Shown here one piece after another: positions 1 through 8,436 of a DNA stretch of 64,000 bases; the first letter of the stretch is position 1; each line of letters begins with the position of its first letter. The position numbers and the translations under genes were made by a program. Origin of the DNA: Allomeiothermus sp035760705 (GTDB lineage: Bacteria; Deinococcota; Deinococci; Deinococcales; Thermaceae); the NCBI GenBank assembly GCA_035760705.1, contig DASTSL010000133.1, positions 1 through 64,000 of the forward strand, given 5' to 3'. Below the pieces are notes generated by a model. The model worked only from the letters and a program-made list of their open reading frames with translations. It did no database searches and had not been told where the DNA came from.

Positions 1-1203
1 CACCGAGGAAGCCAGCACGCCCAGCTTGGCCTGGTCCAGCAGCGCCGGTGCGTTGGCAAACCCCAGGGCGGCAACAAACAGCGACATGGTAAAGCCGATC
101 CCGCCTAGGAACCCCGCGCCCAGGATCATCGGCCAGTTGACCCCGGCGGGCAAGACAGCCAGACCTAAGCGTACCGCAAGCCAGGACACCAGGAAGATAC
201 CGAGGGGCTTGCCCAGCAACAGACCCAAAAAAGCCCCCATCCCCACGGCACCGAAACCCACCCCGGAGAGCGTCACCCCGGCATTGAAGAAAGCGAAGAC
301 CGGCATGATGAGGTAGGTGGACCAGGGGTGTAGGGCGTGCTCGAGCCGGTGCAGCGGGCTTTGCGCCCGCACCAGGGTTTTTTCCAGGTGTTCCATCTCG
401 GCTTCGAGCATCTCGGGGTCTTTTCGGGCAGCTTCGTCGAGCTGGCTTTGCAGGTCGGGCAGGCTGATGCGGCGGGTCACCGGCACCGCCAAGGCCAGCA
501 GCACCGCGGCCACGGTGGGACTCACCCCCGACTCGAGCATGAAGTACCACATAAAGGCCCCGATCAGCAGGTAAATGCCCAGCCGGGTCACCTTGAGGCG
601 GCCCGCCAACAACGCCAGAGCGAAAAAGCCCAGCGAAACGAGCAGGGCCACGAGGTTGAGCCCGCTGGTGTAGAAAAAAGCGATCACCAGCACCGCCCCC
701 AGGTCGTCTACGATGGCGAAGGCGGTCAGGAAGACCTTGAGCCCCAGCGGCACCCGTTTGCCCATCAAGGAAAGCACCCCGATGGCGAAGGCGATATCGG
801 TGGCCATCGGCACGCCCCAGCCGGGCTGCCCCGGCCCCCCGGCGTTGAGGCTGGTGTAGATCAGGGCGGGCACGATCATCCCGCCGATGGCTGCCACGAT
901 GGTGAGGGCTGCCCGGCGGGGGTTGGAAAGCTCGCCCATCACGATCTCGCGCTTGATCTCGAGGCCCACCAGCAAAAAGAAGAACGACATCAGGAAATCC
1001 TTGACCCACGAAGCCAACGTCTTCTCCAGGCTCCACCCGCCAAAGCCTAGGCTGATGACGGTCTTTTTGAGGTCGTAGTACCAGCCCGAGGCCGGGGAGT
1101 TCGCCAGGACGAAGGCCGCCACCGCGAACCCGAAGAGAATCAGCCCACCCCGGGCCTCGCTGTCCCAGAAACGCTGGATTGGACTCAGTAGGGTTCGGAT
1201 CAT
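1..1203 (-). CDS. nhaA: Na+/H+ antiporter NhaA, C-terminus beyond window
   Basis: Inner-membrane antiporter that expels Na+ in exchange for protons, for sodium and pH homeostasis. 401 codons are visible from the ATG at 1203 and the frame is still open at base 1, so the C-terminal end is missing. The start follows an AGGAGAG Shine-Dalgarno site. The reading is hydrophobic throughout, with the paired aspartates of the NhaA transport site (VDDLG, D166-D167), a third conserved Asp in MATDIAFA (about 135), and an early LEIKREIV segment typical of the family. A hydrophilic loop near residues 275-300 precedes the last helices, as in the longer NhaA forms. It is divergent from the HEAT-like gene at 1456. 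Confidence 0.93.
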   Translation of the reverse strand, partial: MIRTLLSPIQRFWDSEARGGLILFGFAVAAFVLANSPASGWYYDLKKTVISLGFGGWSLEKTLASWVKDFLMSFFFLLVGLEIKREIVMGELSNPRRAALTIVAAIGGMIVPALIYTSLNAGGPGQPGWGVPMATDIAFAIGVLSLMGKRVPLGLKVFLTAFAIVDDLGAVLVIAFFYTSGLNLVALLVSLGFFALALLAGRLKVTRLGIYLLIGAFMWYFMLESGVSPTVAAVLLALAVPVTRRISLPDLQSQLDEAARKDPEMLEAEMEHLEKTLVRAQSPLHRLEHALHPWSTYLIMPVFAFFNAGVTLSGVGFGAVGMGAFLGLLLGKPLGIFLVSWLAVRLGLAVLPAGVNWPMILGAGFLGGIGFTMSLFVAALGFANAPALLDQAKLGVLASSV

Positions 1204-1455
1204 AGCTCTCCTAAAGCAAAAGCGTCTCAAGTAAAAGGGCGAAGACCCTTGACAGTCTCCACCTCACCGGCTGCCGGAGGCCGGACTCCTGCTGCGGGCA
1301 ATGAGACCCTGGCAGCACGTTTGTTACCAAAGAATATACCATAGACCCCAGGATAAGGGGCTTTGTGGGGCGAAATTGGGCGATGAGCGTGAGCGGTGAG
1401 CAATGGGCCAAAGAAATTTGGGGGCGCGGCATGACCAACGCCCTGCAATCGAACC

Positions 1456-2430
1456 ATGCGCAAGGATAAGCTCCAGCGAAAGCTGGAAGAAGTCGCCCGG
1501 CTGCGTGAGGAAGGCCCCTCGGCCTCGGCCTGGGTCGCGCTCGAGCGGGTACTCGAGAAGGAGCCGGGGCTGGTGGTGGCGAAGGCCGCCCACCTGGCCG
1601 CGGAGTGGGAGGCCCGCGAACTCGGCGGGGGGCTGGTAGCCGCCTTCGACCGGCTCATCGTGGGTGGTTCCGCCCTCGATGCCCAGTGCTGGGGCAAGGT
1701 GGCGCTGCTCAAGGCCCTACGCCAACTCGAGTGGCCCGATTACCGGGTCTACGCCCGGGGCTGCCGGGTGCGGCAGATGGAGCCGGTATGGGGCGGACGG
1801 GAGGACAGCGCGGCCAGCCTGCGGGTCCTCGCGTTCCAGGGCTTGGCCGATTGCCTGAGCGCTCCCGAGCAGGCGGTGCTCGAGGCCCTGGCCGACCTCT
1901 TGGCGGACCCGGTGGGGTTGGTGCGGGCCGATGTAGCCCGGGCGGCTCCGGGCACCGGATACCTGGCTGCCGCTTACCCGCTCCGCTTGAAGGTGCGGCT
2001 GGGGGAGGAAGACCCTCGGGTGCTGGGCGCTTGTTTCGATAGCCTGCTGGCCTTGCAGCGCTCGGACGCGGTGGGGTTCGTGGCCGAGTACGCCCGGACC
2101 GAAAAGCCCGAGGTCCGGGCCGAAGCGCTCACGGCGTTGGCTGCTGCCGATCTCGAGGAGGCCGTGAACGTCGCTCGGGAAGCCTGGGGCCGACTGTCCG
2201 ATCCCCGGCTCAAAAAAACCTTGCTCTTGGCCTTCGGGAGTTCTCCGGTCGCGTCGGCTCGAGCCTTCTTGCTGGGGATCTTGGCGGAAGCACCGCTGCC
2301 GCTGGCCGCCCAGGCCCTCGAGGCTCTACGACCTCGCGCCGACGCCGAAACCCGCCGGGTGATTGGGGAGAAGGTGGAAGCTCGAGGGGACGAACGGCTG
2401 CTCGAGGCTTTCCACAAACAGTTCGGGTGA
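1456..2430 (+). CDS. HEAT-repeat-like hypothetical protein
   Basis: A 324-residue soluble, Ala/Leu/Glu-rich protein made almost wholly of helices of about 15-20 residues. Recurring helix pairs (for example around LADPVGLVRADVARAA and KPEVRAEALTALAAADLEEA) look like HEAT or armadillo-type repeats, usually protein-binding scaffolds. No catalytic motif, signal peptide or membrane segment is seen. I cannot assign a specific family. The ATG at 1456 is the first in-frame start; the upstream sequence lacks a strong Shine-Dalgarno site. The gene holds nine CTCGAG hexamers by my count in 975 bp. It is divergent from nhaA and convergent with the aminotransferase. Confidence 0.8.
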   Translation: MRKDKLQRKLEEVARLREEGPSASAWVALERVLEKEPGLVVAKAAHLAAEWEARELGGGLVAAFDRLIVGGSALDAQCWGKVALLKALRQLEWPDYRVYARGCRVRQMEPVWGGREDSAASLRVLAFQGLADCLSAPEQAVLEALADLLADPVGLVRADVARAAPGTGYLAAAYPLRLKVRLGEEDPRVLGACFDSLLALQRSDAVGFVAEYARTEKPEVRAEALTALAAADLEEAVNVAREAWGRLSDPRLKKTLLLAFGSSPVASARAFLLGILAEAPLPLAAQALEALRPRADAETRRVIGEKVEARGDERLLEAFHKQFG

Positions 2431-2465
2431 GGCCCTTGACCCCACCCGATGGTATCTTCTAGCTT

Positions 2466-3662
2466 TCAGCCTTTTACCGTGAGCAGCATCGAGCGTACCG
2501 CCTGGCCCAGCCGCTCGATCCCCACCCGGATGCCCTCCGGCGAGGCATTGGAGAAGGAAAGCCGCATGGTGTTGGCCCCCGAGCCGTCGGGGTGGAAGGG
2601 CTGGCCGGGTACGAAAGCCACCTTCTGCTCTACCGCTTTCTTGAGCAACTCGGCGGAGTCGAGGCCCTCGGAGATCTCGAGCCACAAAAACATCCCACCC
2701 TCGGGTTTATTCCAGCGGGCTTCCTTGGCGAGGTGCTGCTCGAGGGCGGCGAGCATCAGGTCCCGACGCTCGCGGTAGGTGTTGCGGATCTTCACCACCA
2801 GCTCGGGCAAGACCGTCTGGGCCAGCTCGTACATCAGCATCTGGTTGAGGGTCGGGGTGTGCAGGTCTACACCCTGCTTGAGCTGCACCAAGCGGCTGAT
2901 GACCTCGCGCGGTCCCACCACCCAGGCCACCCGCAAGCCCGGCGAGAGGGTCTTGGAGAAGGTGCTCTGGTAAATGACGTTGCCGCCGCCCAGTTCCTGG
3001 TCGAGTTCGTAGAGGGTAGGCAGGATCTGGCCGGAGAAGGCCAGGTAGTGGTAGGCGTCGTCCTCGAGCAGCGGCACGTCGTAGCGGCGGGCCACCTCCA
3101 CCAGCTTCTTGCGCCGGGCCAGGTCCATGTGCCGCCCGGTGGGGTTCTGGAAGCTGGGTAGGGCGTAGATGAACTTAGGCCGGTGTTGCTTCAGGGTCTC
3201 TTCCAGCGCCTCCACCACCATCCCGCCCTCGTCCATCGGCACGGTGAGGTAAACCGGCTCGTAAGGGGTGAACGACTGCAAGGCCCCCAGGTAGGTAGGA
3301 GACTCCACCACCACCTCGTCCCCCCCTCCGACGAAGAGCTTGCCCACCAGGTCCAGGGCCTGCTGTGACCCCGCGGTGATCAGCACCTGGTCGGGCGTGG
3401 CGTTGGGCAGCCCGGAGGCCACCCATTCCCGCAGGGGCAAATACCCCTCAGTGGTGCTGTACTGCAAGGCCGTGGCCCCGTACTGGCCGAGCACCTTGTC
3501 GGCGGCACGCCGCATCTCCTCGACCGGGAAGAGGTCGGGCGCGGGCAGGCCCCCCGCGAACGAGATGATGCCGGGTTGTTGCGTCACCTTCAGGATTTCG
3601 CGGATGGCCGAACTTTTGATCCGGCCCATGCGCTCCGCGAAGCGCGATTCCCAATTGCCCAT
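2466..3662 (-). CDS. lysN: PLP-dependent aminotransferase, LysN / 2-aminoadipate type
   Basis: Fold-type I aminotransferase of 398 residues, very like Thermus LysN, which makes 2-aminoadipate in the alpha-aminoadipate lysine pathway and accepts several 2-oxoacids. Visible landmarks: SFAGGLPAP near 34-42, the substrate-loop GSQQALDL near 98, FQNPTG with N173, D202 and Y204, the PLP Schiff-base lysine K237 in STFSKTLSPG, and a C-terminal MRLSFSN with the carboxylate-binding Arg. Residues 1-20 resemble the LysN N-terminus. The ATG lies 6 nt downstream of a TATACT box, suggesting a leaderless transcript. LysN versus a general aromatic or branched-chain paralogue cannot be settled from sequence alone. 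Confidence 0.85.
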   Translation of the reverse strand: MGNWESRFAERMGRIKSSAIREILKVTQQPGIISFAGGLPAPDLFPVEEMRRAADKVLGQYGATALQYSTTEGYLPLREWVASGLPNATPDQVLITAGSQQALDLVGKLFVGGGDEVVVESPTYLGALQSFTPYEPVYLTVPMDEGGMVVEALEETLKQHRPKFIYALPSFQNPTGRHMDLARRKKLVEVARRYDVPLLEDDAYHYLAFSGQILPTLYELDQELGGGNVIYQSTFSKTLSPGLRVAWVVGPREVISRLVQLKQGVDLHTPTLNQMLMYELAQTVLPELVVKIRNTYRERRDLMLAALEQHLAKEARWNKPEGGMFLWLEISEGLDSAELLKKAVEQKVAFVPGQPFHPDGSGANTMRLSFSNASPEGIRVGIERLGQAVRSMLLTVKG

Positions 3663-3668
3663 GCCTCG

Positions 3669-3696
3669 AGTATAAACCTAACGGGCGTTTGTTGGA
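3669..3696 (-). promoter_or_regulatory. Leaderless promoter of the aminotransferase gene
   Basis: On the minus strand TATACT (3669-3674) stands 6 nt from the ATG at 3662. A TCCAAC element (3691-3696) lies 16 bp further upstream, in the -35 position. The same TCCAAC-16 bp-TAYACT arrangement precedes dgt. Confidence 0.55.
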
Positions 3697-3962
3697 TTGT
3701 GCGGGATTGCTAAGTATCTTCAGAGACGGGATGGGTAGAGAAGGGGTAGCTGACCACGCCGCGCCGCACACCCCGTATAGGCAATCTCGAAGGGTCTCAC
3801 CTGCGGGTGGACAGCTCGTTGCGAACACCGCCAAACCCATGCTGTACGAAGGGTCACTTCACCCGCACAGTCTTTGAGCGACACGGGGGATAAAACCAAG
3901 CATAGCCTTACGGCTGATTCGCGCCGCTCGACATGACGATAAGGTAGCGACGAGATGCGGGC
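3697..3962. other. Non-coding gap, no recognised element
   Basis: About 270 bases between dgt and the aminotransferase promoter. It holds short self-complementary stretches (CACC-TGCG-GGTG near 3800 and GGGT-CACTTC-ACCC near 3854) but no SRP, RNase P, 6S or tmRNA signature that I recognise. A 62-codon plus-strand frame at 3689-3877 lacks a convincing ribosome site and resembles nothing known to me. It could be a structured RNA or a remnant of an element. Confidence 0.4.
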
Positions 3963-5108
3963 TTACCGGCCCTTCGAGTCAAACAGTTGGCTGTACTCCT
4001 CCAGGGCGAACCGATCGGTCATGCCCGCGATGTAGTCGCAGACCGCCCGGTGCAAACCCTCGCGCTCCACGGCTTTACGTACGTTCGGCGGCAGCATCTC
4101 GGGGAGTTCGGTGTACTGATGGAAAAGTTCGCTCAGCACCCGCTTGCTCTTGCCGACCTCGCGTACTACGTGGTGGTGGCGGTAGAGGTTGGCGTAGAGG
4201 AAGTTTCGCAGCTCGCTGAGCTGGGTCTTGAGCTTATCGGAGTAGCAAGCCAGGGGGGCAGAGTGGTTCCGCACGTCCTCCAGGCTCTTGATCCGGTTGG
4301 CCTCGAGCGCCGCGTTGGTCGCCGTCACCGCGTCGGTGATGATGAGCCCCAAGAGTTCGCGGATGAAAACCCGGCGGTGGAACTCGGAGAGCTTTTCCAG
4401 GTCGAACTCGAGTTCCTGCGCCAACTCTTGCAGCAGGGGAACCTCGACAAGTTGGGCGGGGGAGAGGATGCCCGAACGCAGGCCGTCGTCGAGGTCGTGG
4501 GCGTTGTAGGCGATCTCGTCGGCCAGATTGACGATCTGGGCCTCCAGGCCGGGCCGCTTGTCGGGCTCGAAGGCTCCGTCCGGCACGTCGTAGACGGTCT
4601 CGTGCTTCATGATGCCCTCGCGGGTCTCCCAGGTCAGGTTGAGCCCGCGAAAGCCGGGGTAGCGCTCCTCCAGGTGGGTCACGATCCGCAGGCTCTGGCG
4701 GTTGTGGTCGAAGCCGCCGTGGTCCTCCATCAGCTCGTGCAAGACCCGCTCCCCGGCGTGCCCGAAGGGCGGGTGGCCGAGGTCATGGGAGAGGGCGATG
4801 GTCTCGGATAAATCTTCGTTGAGACCCAGCGCCCGGGCGATGCTCTTGGCGACTTGGGCCACCTCGAGCGTGTGGGTGAGCCGGGTACGGTAGTAGTCGC
4901 CCTCATAGTTGACGAAGACCTGGGTCTTGTACTCGAGCCGCCGGAAAGCGGTGGTGTGGATCACCCGGTCGCGGTCTTTTTGGAAGGCGGTACGGTAAGC
5001 CGACTCCTTTTCGGGGAACTCGCGCCCCCGGCTCTGGCCGGACTTGGAGGCGTAGGGGGCCAGGGCCTGGGCTTCGCTTTGCTCGAGGCGTTCGCGGGGA
5101 AATAGCAT
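3963..5108 (-). CDS. dgt: dGTPase-like deoxynucleotide triphosphohydrolase (HD domain)
   Basis: HD-domain enzyme that splits dNTPs into deoxynucleosides and tripolyphosphate; Thermus has a well-known homologue acting on mixed dNTPs. 381 residues. The metal site is visible as H79 in RLTHTLEV, H108-D109 in LSHDLGHPPFGHAG, and a later Asp in LADEIAYNAHDLDDG near 197. The N-terminal R-E-F-P-E-K-E stretch and the arginine-rich TTAFRRLEYKTQVF segment are typical of the family. The ATG is 6 nt from a TACACT box, so the transcript is probably leaderless. The gene stands alone, upstream of the aminotransferase on the same strand. Confidence 0.92.
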   Translation of the reverse strand: MLFPRERLEQSEAQALAPYASKSGQSRGREFPEKESAYRTAFQKDRDRVIHTTAFRRLEYKTQVFVNYEGDYYRTRLTHTLEVAQVAKSIARALGLNEDLSETIALSHDLGHPPFGHAGERVLHELMEDHGGFDHNRQSLRIVTHLEERYPGFRGLNLTWETREGIMKHETVYDVPDGAFEPDKRPGLEAQIVNLADEIAYNAHDLDDGLRSGILSPAQLVEVPLLQELAQELEFDLEKLSEFHRRVFIRELLGLIITDAVTATNAALEANRIKSLEDVRNHSAPLACYSDKLKTQLSELRNFLYANLYRHHHVVREVGKSKRVLSELFHQYTELPEMLPPNVRKAVEREGLHRAVCDYIAGMTDRFALEEYSQLFDSKGR

Positions 5109-5114
5109 GACTTA

Positions 5115-5142
5115 AGTGTAAGCTGCGCCGAGCCATGTTGGA
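5115..5142 (-). promoter_or_regulatory. Leaderless promoter of dgt
   Basis: TACACT (5115-5120, minus strand) is 6 nt from the dgt ATG. TCCAAC (5137-5142) lies 16 bp upstream of it, matching the layout seen before the aminotransferase gene. Confidence 0.55.
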
Positions 5143-5208
5143 TCCCGGTGTGCATTTGTGACTCCCGGACCCGGGCAGATGCGATATTCCCAAGGATAGG
5201 AGGCTTTG

Positions 5209-5873
5209 GTGCTTCGATTCTTGACCGCGACGCTTATCGGTTTGCTGAGCGCCTGAGCGCCCGGCATCACCCCCTCGCTGGCCGGGCCGAGAAACTCCAC
5301 CCTCACCGTGGAGAACCGCTGCTTTAGCAAAGCCAGACAGATTCTGGTTTATCTGGACAAACAACTTTTGGGCTCGGTGGTGGATTCGGCTACTTTTACC
5401 TTCATCCCCGAAGGCACCCAGACCTTCAAGGCGGGCTCGGCGGTGGCCGGGGGGCCGACTTGCCGGCAGACCTTCAAGATGGACGGGAAAAATGGGTGCT
5501 CTGCCCGTGAATCCCTCGCCGAGCCGAGAATAAGTCGGGCTCGAGGCTGGCAGGGACGTTCGAACCTAGGCGATCCTGCCGAGCGGGGGTACCTTCGAGC
5601 GGTTTTTCCCCGGGCCACGCCCTTGCAGGGGCGGCACCCCGACGTGACCCAGGTCATCACGGCGGGCGTGTTGCCCATCCCGACCCAGTGCATAAGCTGC
5701 CACAAGAGCCAGGGCCAGCCCATCACCTCGGTGATGTACCTGATCCACCTCAGCACCGACCCCAACTTCGTCAAGCCGGGCTCGAACCTTCGGGTGGCAA
5801 CTGCACGAGCTGCCACGCCTTCAGCACCACCAGCGGGGCCATGACCGTCAAGGGAGGCTCAGAGGCCAAGTAG
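5209..5873 (+). pseudogene. Broken lipoprotein / c-type cytochrome gene
   Basis: A strong Shine-Dalgarno site (AGGAGG, 5198-5203) precedes GTG at 5209, which starts a lipoprotein signal peptide reading LTATLIGLLSA and then TGA at 5254-5256. The stop stands exactly where the lipobox cysteine should be (L-S-A-C), consistent with TGC or TGT changed to TGA. The same frame continues as a plausible secreted domain, then reaches a CISCH heme-binding motif near 5694. A second motif, CTSCH near 5808, and the final stop are only readable in another frame, so a frameshift lies near 5770-5800. Two CxxCH motifs suggest a diheme cytochrome c. The middle part (about 5500-5630) is poor coding sequence, and the gene may be a fusion of two remnants. 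Confidence 0.7.
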
Positions 5874-5885
5874 GGCCCGGCTCGA

Positions 5886-5906
5886 AGAGCCCCTGGGGGC
5901 TCTTTT
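5886..5906 (+). terminator. Rho-independent terminator after the cytochrome pseudogene
   Basis: AGAGCCC and GGGCTCT form a stem around CTGG, followed by TTTT. It lies 12 bases past the pseudogene stop on the plus strand. Confidence 0.65.
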
Positions 5907-5958
5907 ATCTTTGCGGAGCGGTATCGACTCGCTTTGGCCAAGCCAATGGCAAGCCGTT

Positions 5959-7188
5959 CTAGACCCGCTTAAAGAGCAGCGAGGCGTTCATCCCGCCAAA
6001 GGCGAAGGAGTTGGACAGCACGTAGTCTACCTTCTGCTCGCGGGGGGTGTTGGGGATGTAGTCGAGGTCGAGTTCGGGATCGGGGTCGGTGAGGTTGATG
6101 GTGGGCGGCAGAATCCCCGACTGGATCGCCTGGATGCTGGCGATAGCCTCGATGGCCCCGGCGGCCCCCAGCAGGTGCCCGGTCATGCTCTTGGTAGCGG
6201 TGATCGGGATGCGATAGGCATGGTCCCCGAAAAGCTGCTTGATGGCGTTGGTCTCGGCCTTGTCGCCCACCGGGGTGGAGGTGGCGTGGGCGTTGATGTG
6301 CCCGACCTGCTCGAGGCTGATCCCGGCGTCGCGGATCGCGGCCCGCATCGCCAGCGAGGCCCCCAGCCCTTCGGGGTGCGGCTCGGTGATGTGGTAGGCG
6401 TCAGCGCTGCGGCCAAACCCCACCAGCTCGGCGTAGATGCGGGCTCCGCGGGCTTTGGCGTGTTCGTAGTCCTCGAGCACCAGGATCGCCGCCCCCTCCG
6501 AGAGCACGAAGCCGTCGCGCGAGGCAGTAAAGGGGCGGCTGGCCTTCTCCGGCTCGTCGTTGCGGGTCGAGAGGGCCCGCATCACGTCGAAGCCACCCAT
6601 GGCCATGGCGGTCACCACGGCCTCGGTGCCGCCGGTCAGCATCACCTCGGCCTCGCCGAGCTGGATGACTCGGAAGGCGTTCCCGATGGCGTCGGCCCCG
6701 GTGGTGCAGGCCGTCACCGAAGTCGAAGAAGGCCCCATGAAGCCGTAGCGCATGGCGAGCTGTCCGGAGGCCATGTTGGCGATGATCATGGGGATGAAGA
6801 AGGGGGAGAGCCGGTCCGGGCCGCGCTCGAGGAACACCTTGGACTGGGCCTCCCAGGTCTCCATCCCGCCGATCCCTGAACCCACCAGGGTGCCGATCCG
6901 AGTCCTGTCCTCTTTTTCCAGGTCCAGCCCGGAATCCTTGAGGGCCAGTTCGCCCGCGATCAAGGCCAGTTGCACGAAGCGGTCCAGGCGGCGCAACTCG
7001 CGCTTGTCGATATAGTCCTCTGGGTTGACGTCTACCTCGCCGGCAATCTGGCAGCGCAATTTGGAAGGGTCGAACCGAGTGATGCGGCGGATCCCGCTCT
7101 TGCCCTCGAGCTGGGCTTTGTGAAAGGCCTCGTTGCCGATCCCAATGGGCGAGACCGGCCCCATGCCCGTGATGACGACTCGTCGCAT
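5959..7188 (-). CDS. fabF: 3-oxoacyl-ACP synthase II (KAS II)
   Basis: Condensing enzyme that elongates acyl-ACP with malonyl-ACP in type II fatty-acid synthesis. 409 residues from the ATG at 7188 (MRRVVITGMG), the usual family N-terminus; upstream in-frame codons lie before a -10 box and are not used. The Cys-His-His catalytic triad is C161 in VTACTTGA, H301 in NAHATSTPVGD and H338 in MTGHLLGAAG. TATAAT stands 7 nt before the ATG, so fabF probably has its own leaderless promoter besides readthrough from acpP. It is the last gene of the fab cluster. Confidence 0.96.
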   Translation of the reverse strand: MRRVVITGMGPVSPIGIGNEAFHKAQLEGKSGIRRITRFDPSKLRCQIAGEVDVNPEDYIDKRELRRLDRFVQLALIAGELALKDSGLDLEKEDRTRIGTLVGSGIGGMETWEAQSKVFLERGPDRLSPFFIPMIIANMASGQLAMRYGFMGPSSTSVTACTTGADAIGNAFRVIQLGEAEVMLTGGTEAVVTAMAMGGFDVMRALSTRNDEPEKASRPFTASRDGFVLSEGAAILVLEDYEHAKARGARIYAELVGFGRSADAYHITEPHPEGLGASLAMRAAIRDAGISLEQVGHINAHATSTPVGDKAETNAIKQLFGDHAYRIPITATKSMTGHLLGAAGAIEAIASIQAIQSGILPPTINLTDPDPELDLDYIPNTPREQKVDYVLSNSFAFGGMNASLLFKRV

Positions 7189-7195
7189 AGGGAAG

Positions 7196-7201
7196 ATTAT
7201 A
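7196..7201 (-). promoter_or_regulatory. -10 box of a leaderless fabF promoter
   Basis: Perfect TATAAT on the minus strand, 7 nt from the fabF ATG, with no Shine-Dalgarno site between. The -35 region falls in the repeated AACGC-like words and is unclear. Confidence 0.6.
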
Positions 7202-7202
7202 G

Positions 7203-7231
7203 CTGAACGCCTAACGCCCAACGCTGAGCGC
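7203..7231. repeat. Iterated AACGC-type intergenic word
   Basis: About four imperfect copies of an AACGCCT/AACGCTGA-like word in a row. Close relatives occur at 9184-9213, 17330-17347 and 60055-60088, always in short intergenic gaps. Confidence 0.5.
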
Positions 7232-7280
7232 AAAAACAAAGCCAGGAGCGACATACCCCTGGCGTATGACGCAGGACGAT

Positions 7281-7514
7281 CTAGCCCTTCTTGCTCTGGA
7301 TAAAGTCGATGGCGTCCTGGACGGTGCGGATCTTCTCGGCCTCCTCGTCGGAGATCTCCAGACCGAACTTGTCCTCCAGGCCCATGATCAGTTCTACGGT
7401 GTCGAGGCTATCGGCCCCCAGGTCTTCGATAAAACGGGCCTCCGGCGTGATTTTTTCGGCATCTACGCCCAGCTTGTCTACGATCACTTCTTTAACATCG
7501 TCGAGAATAGCCAT
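7281..7514 (-). CDS. acpP: Acyl carrier protein
   Basis: 77-residue acidic carrier protein. The phosphopantetheine attachment serine is S36 in the canonical GADSLD motif. The chosen start (MAILDDVKEV) has a GGAGGT Shine-Dalgarno site 7-8 nt upstream; a longer in-frame start 30 bases earlier would add residues not found in the family. It lies between the SDR gene and fabF, the usual acpP-fabF order. Confidence 0.96.
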   Translation of the reverse strand: MAILDDVKEVIVDKLGVDAEKITPEARFIEDLGADSLDTVELIMGLEDKFGLEISDEEAEKIRTVQDAIDFIQSKKG

Positions 7515-7671
7515 GATTAAACCTCCACTTCCTGTTGGGGCCACGGTCGAGCCCCTGGCTCGACTTGAGCAAAGAGCCTCCGGTGTGGGATTCTACCACA
7601 GCATCTGAACCCATAAAGATAGTGGGGGGGTGGGTGAGTTGCGATTCAAGTGCTGAGCGTGGTATTTCCCC

Positions 7672-8421
7672 TCAACGCACGTACGATGCGCCGTTGATGT
7701 CCAGGGTGGCTCCGGTCATGTGCGGGGCTAGCCCTGCCGCCAGGAAGGCCACGGTGTTGGCGACATCCTGCGGGGGAGCCACGCTGCCGATGGGGATATC
7801 CCGGGCGATATCGGCGGCGTGCTCGCGGATATAGTCGGCGGCCATCTCGGTCTCCACCCAGCCCGGCGCCACCCCGTAGGCCAGGATGCCCTCCTTGCCG
7901 AATCCACGGGCGATGCTCTTGGTCAGCGCTACGACTCCCCCTTTGGAGGCCGCGTAGTGCATCATGTCGGGGTTATCCCCCCGGAAGGCCGCCCGGCTGG
8001 CGATGTTGATGAGGATGCCGCCGCCTCGAGATCGGTAATGCAAAATCGCCTCGCGGCAGAGGTCGGCCAGGGAGAGCAGATTAACTTGCAGGGTCTCGTT
8101 CCAGACCCGGCTCCACTGCTCGAACTCATCCTCCACCCCCGCGTAGGGCGCGATCCCGGCGTTGTTGACCAGCACGTCAATCTTACCTTTCCAGGCCAGG
8201 GCCTCCTCCCATAGCAGCCGGGCCACGCCCCGCTGGGCCAGGTCGGCCCCAACCAGATAGCAATTTCCGGCCTCCCGTGCCACCCGCTCGGCTTCGGCCT
8301 GGCTGCGCCCGTAGTGCAACACCACCTCGGCTCCCGCTGCGGCCAGCACCTTCACGATGGCCGCACCGATGCCCCTCGAGCCCCCCGTGACCAGGATGGT
8401 CTTCCCGCTGAGGTCGAACAT
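7672..8421 (-). CDS. SDR-family oxidoreductase, FabG-like paralogue
   Basis: Short-chain dehydrogenase of 249 residues. It has the NAD(P)-binding TGGSRGIG at 12-19, NNAG at 86-89, and catalytic S142, Y156, K160 (HYAASKGG). It lies 15 bases downstream of fabG, so the two are probably co-transcribed, but it is less FabG-like: the segment before the catalytic Tyr (FRGDNPDMM) differs from the usual pattern. It may be a second 3-oxoacyl-ACP reductase, or a reductase for an unusual acyl substrate. An extra SDR between fabG and acpP is not part of the common fab order. Confidence 0.88.
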   Translation of the reverse strand: MFDLSGKTILVTGGSRGIGAAIVKVLAAAGAEVVLHYGRSQAEAERVAREAGNCYLVGADLAQRGVARLLWEEALAWKGKIDVLVNNAGIAPYAGVEDEFEQWSRVWNETLQVNLLSLADLCREAILHYRSRGGGILINIASRAAFRGDNPDMMHYAASKGGVVALTKSIARGFGKEGILAYGVAPGWVETEMAADYIREHAADIARDIPIGSVAPPQDVANTVAFLAAGLAPHMTGATLDINGASYVR

Positions 8422-8436
8422 GGTGATCCCCAGTCC

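Noticed and set aside
3689..3877. A 62-codon plus-strand frame in the gap before dgt
   Set aside because: No Shine-Dalgarno site, no leaderless -10 at the right distance and no resemblance to a known protein.
5911..6879. A 322-codon plus-strand frame
   Set aside because: Antisense to fabF, Gly/His/Arg-rich composition and no ribosome site.
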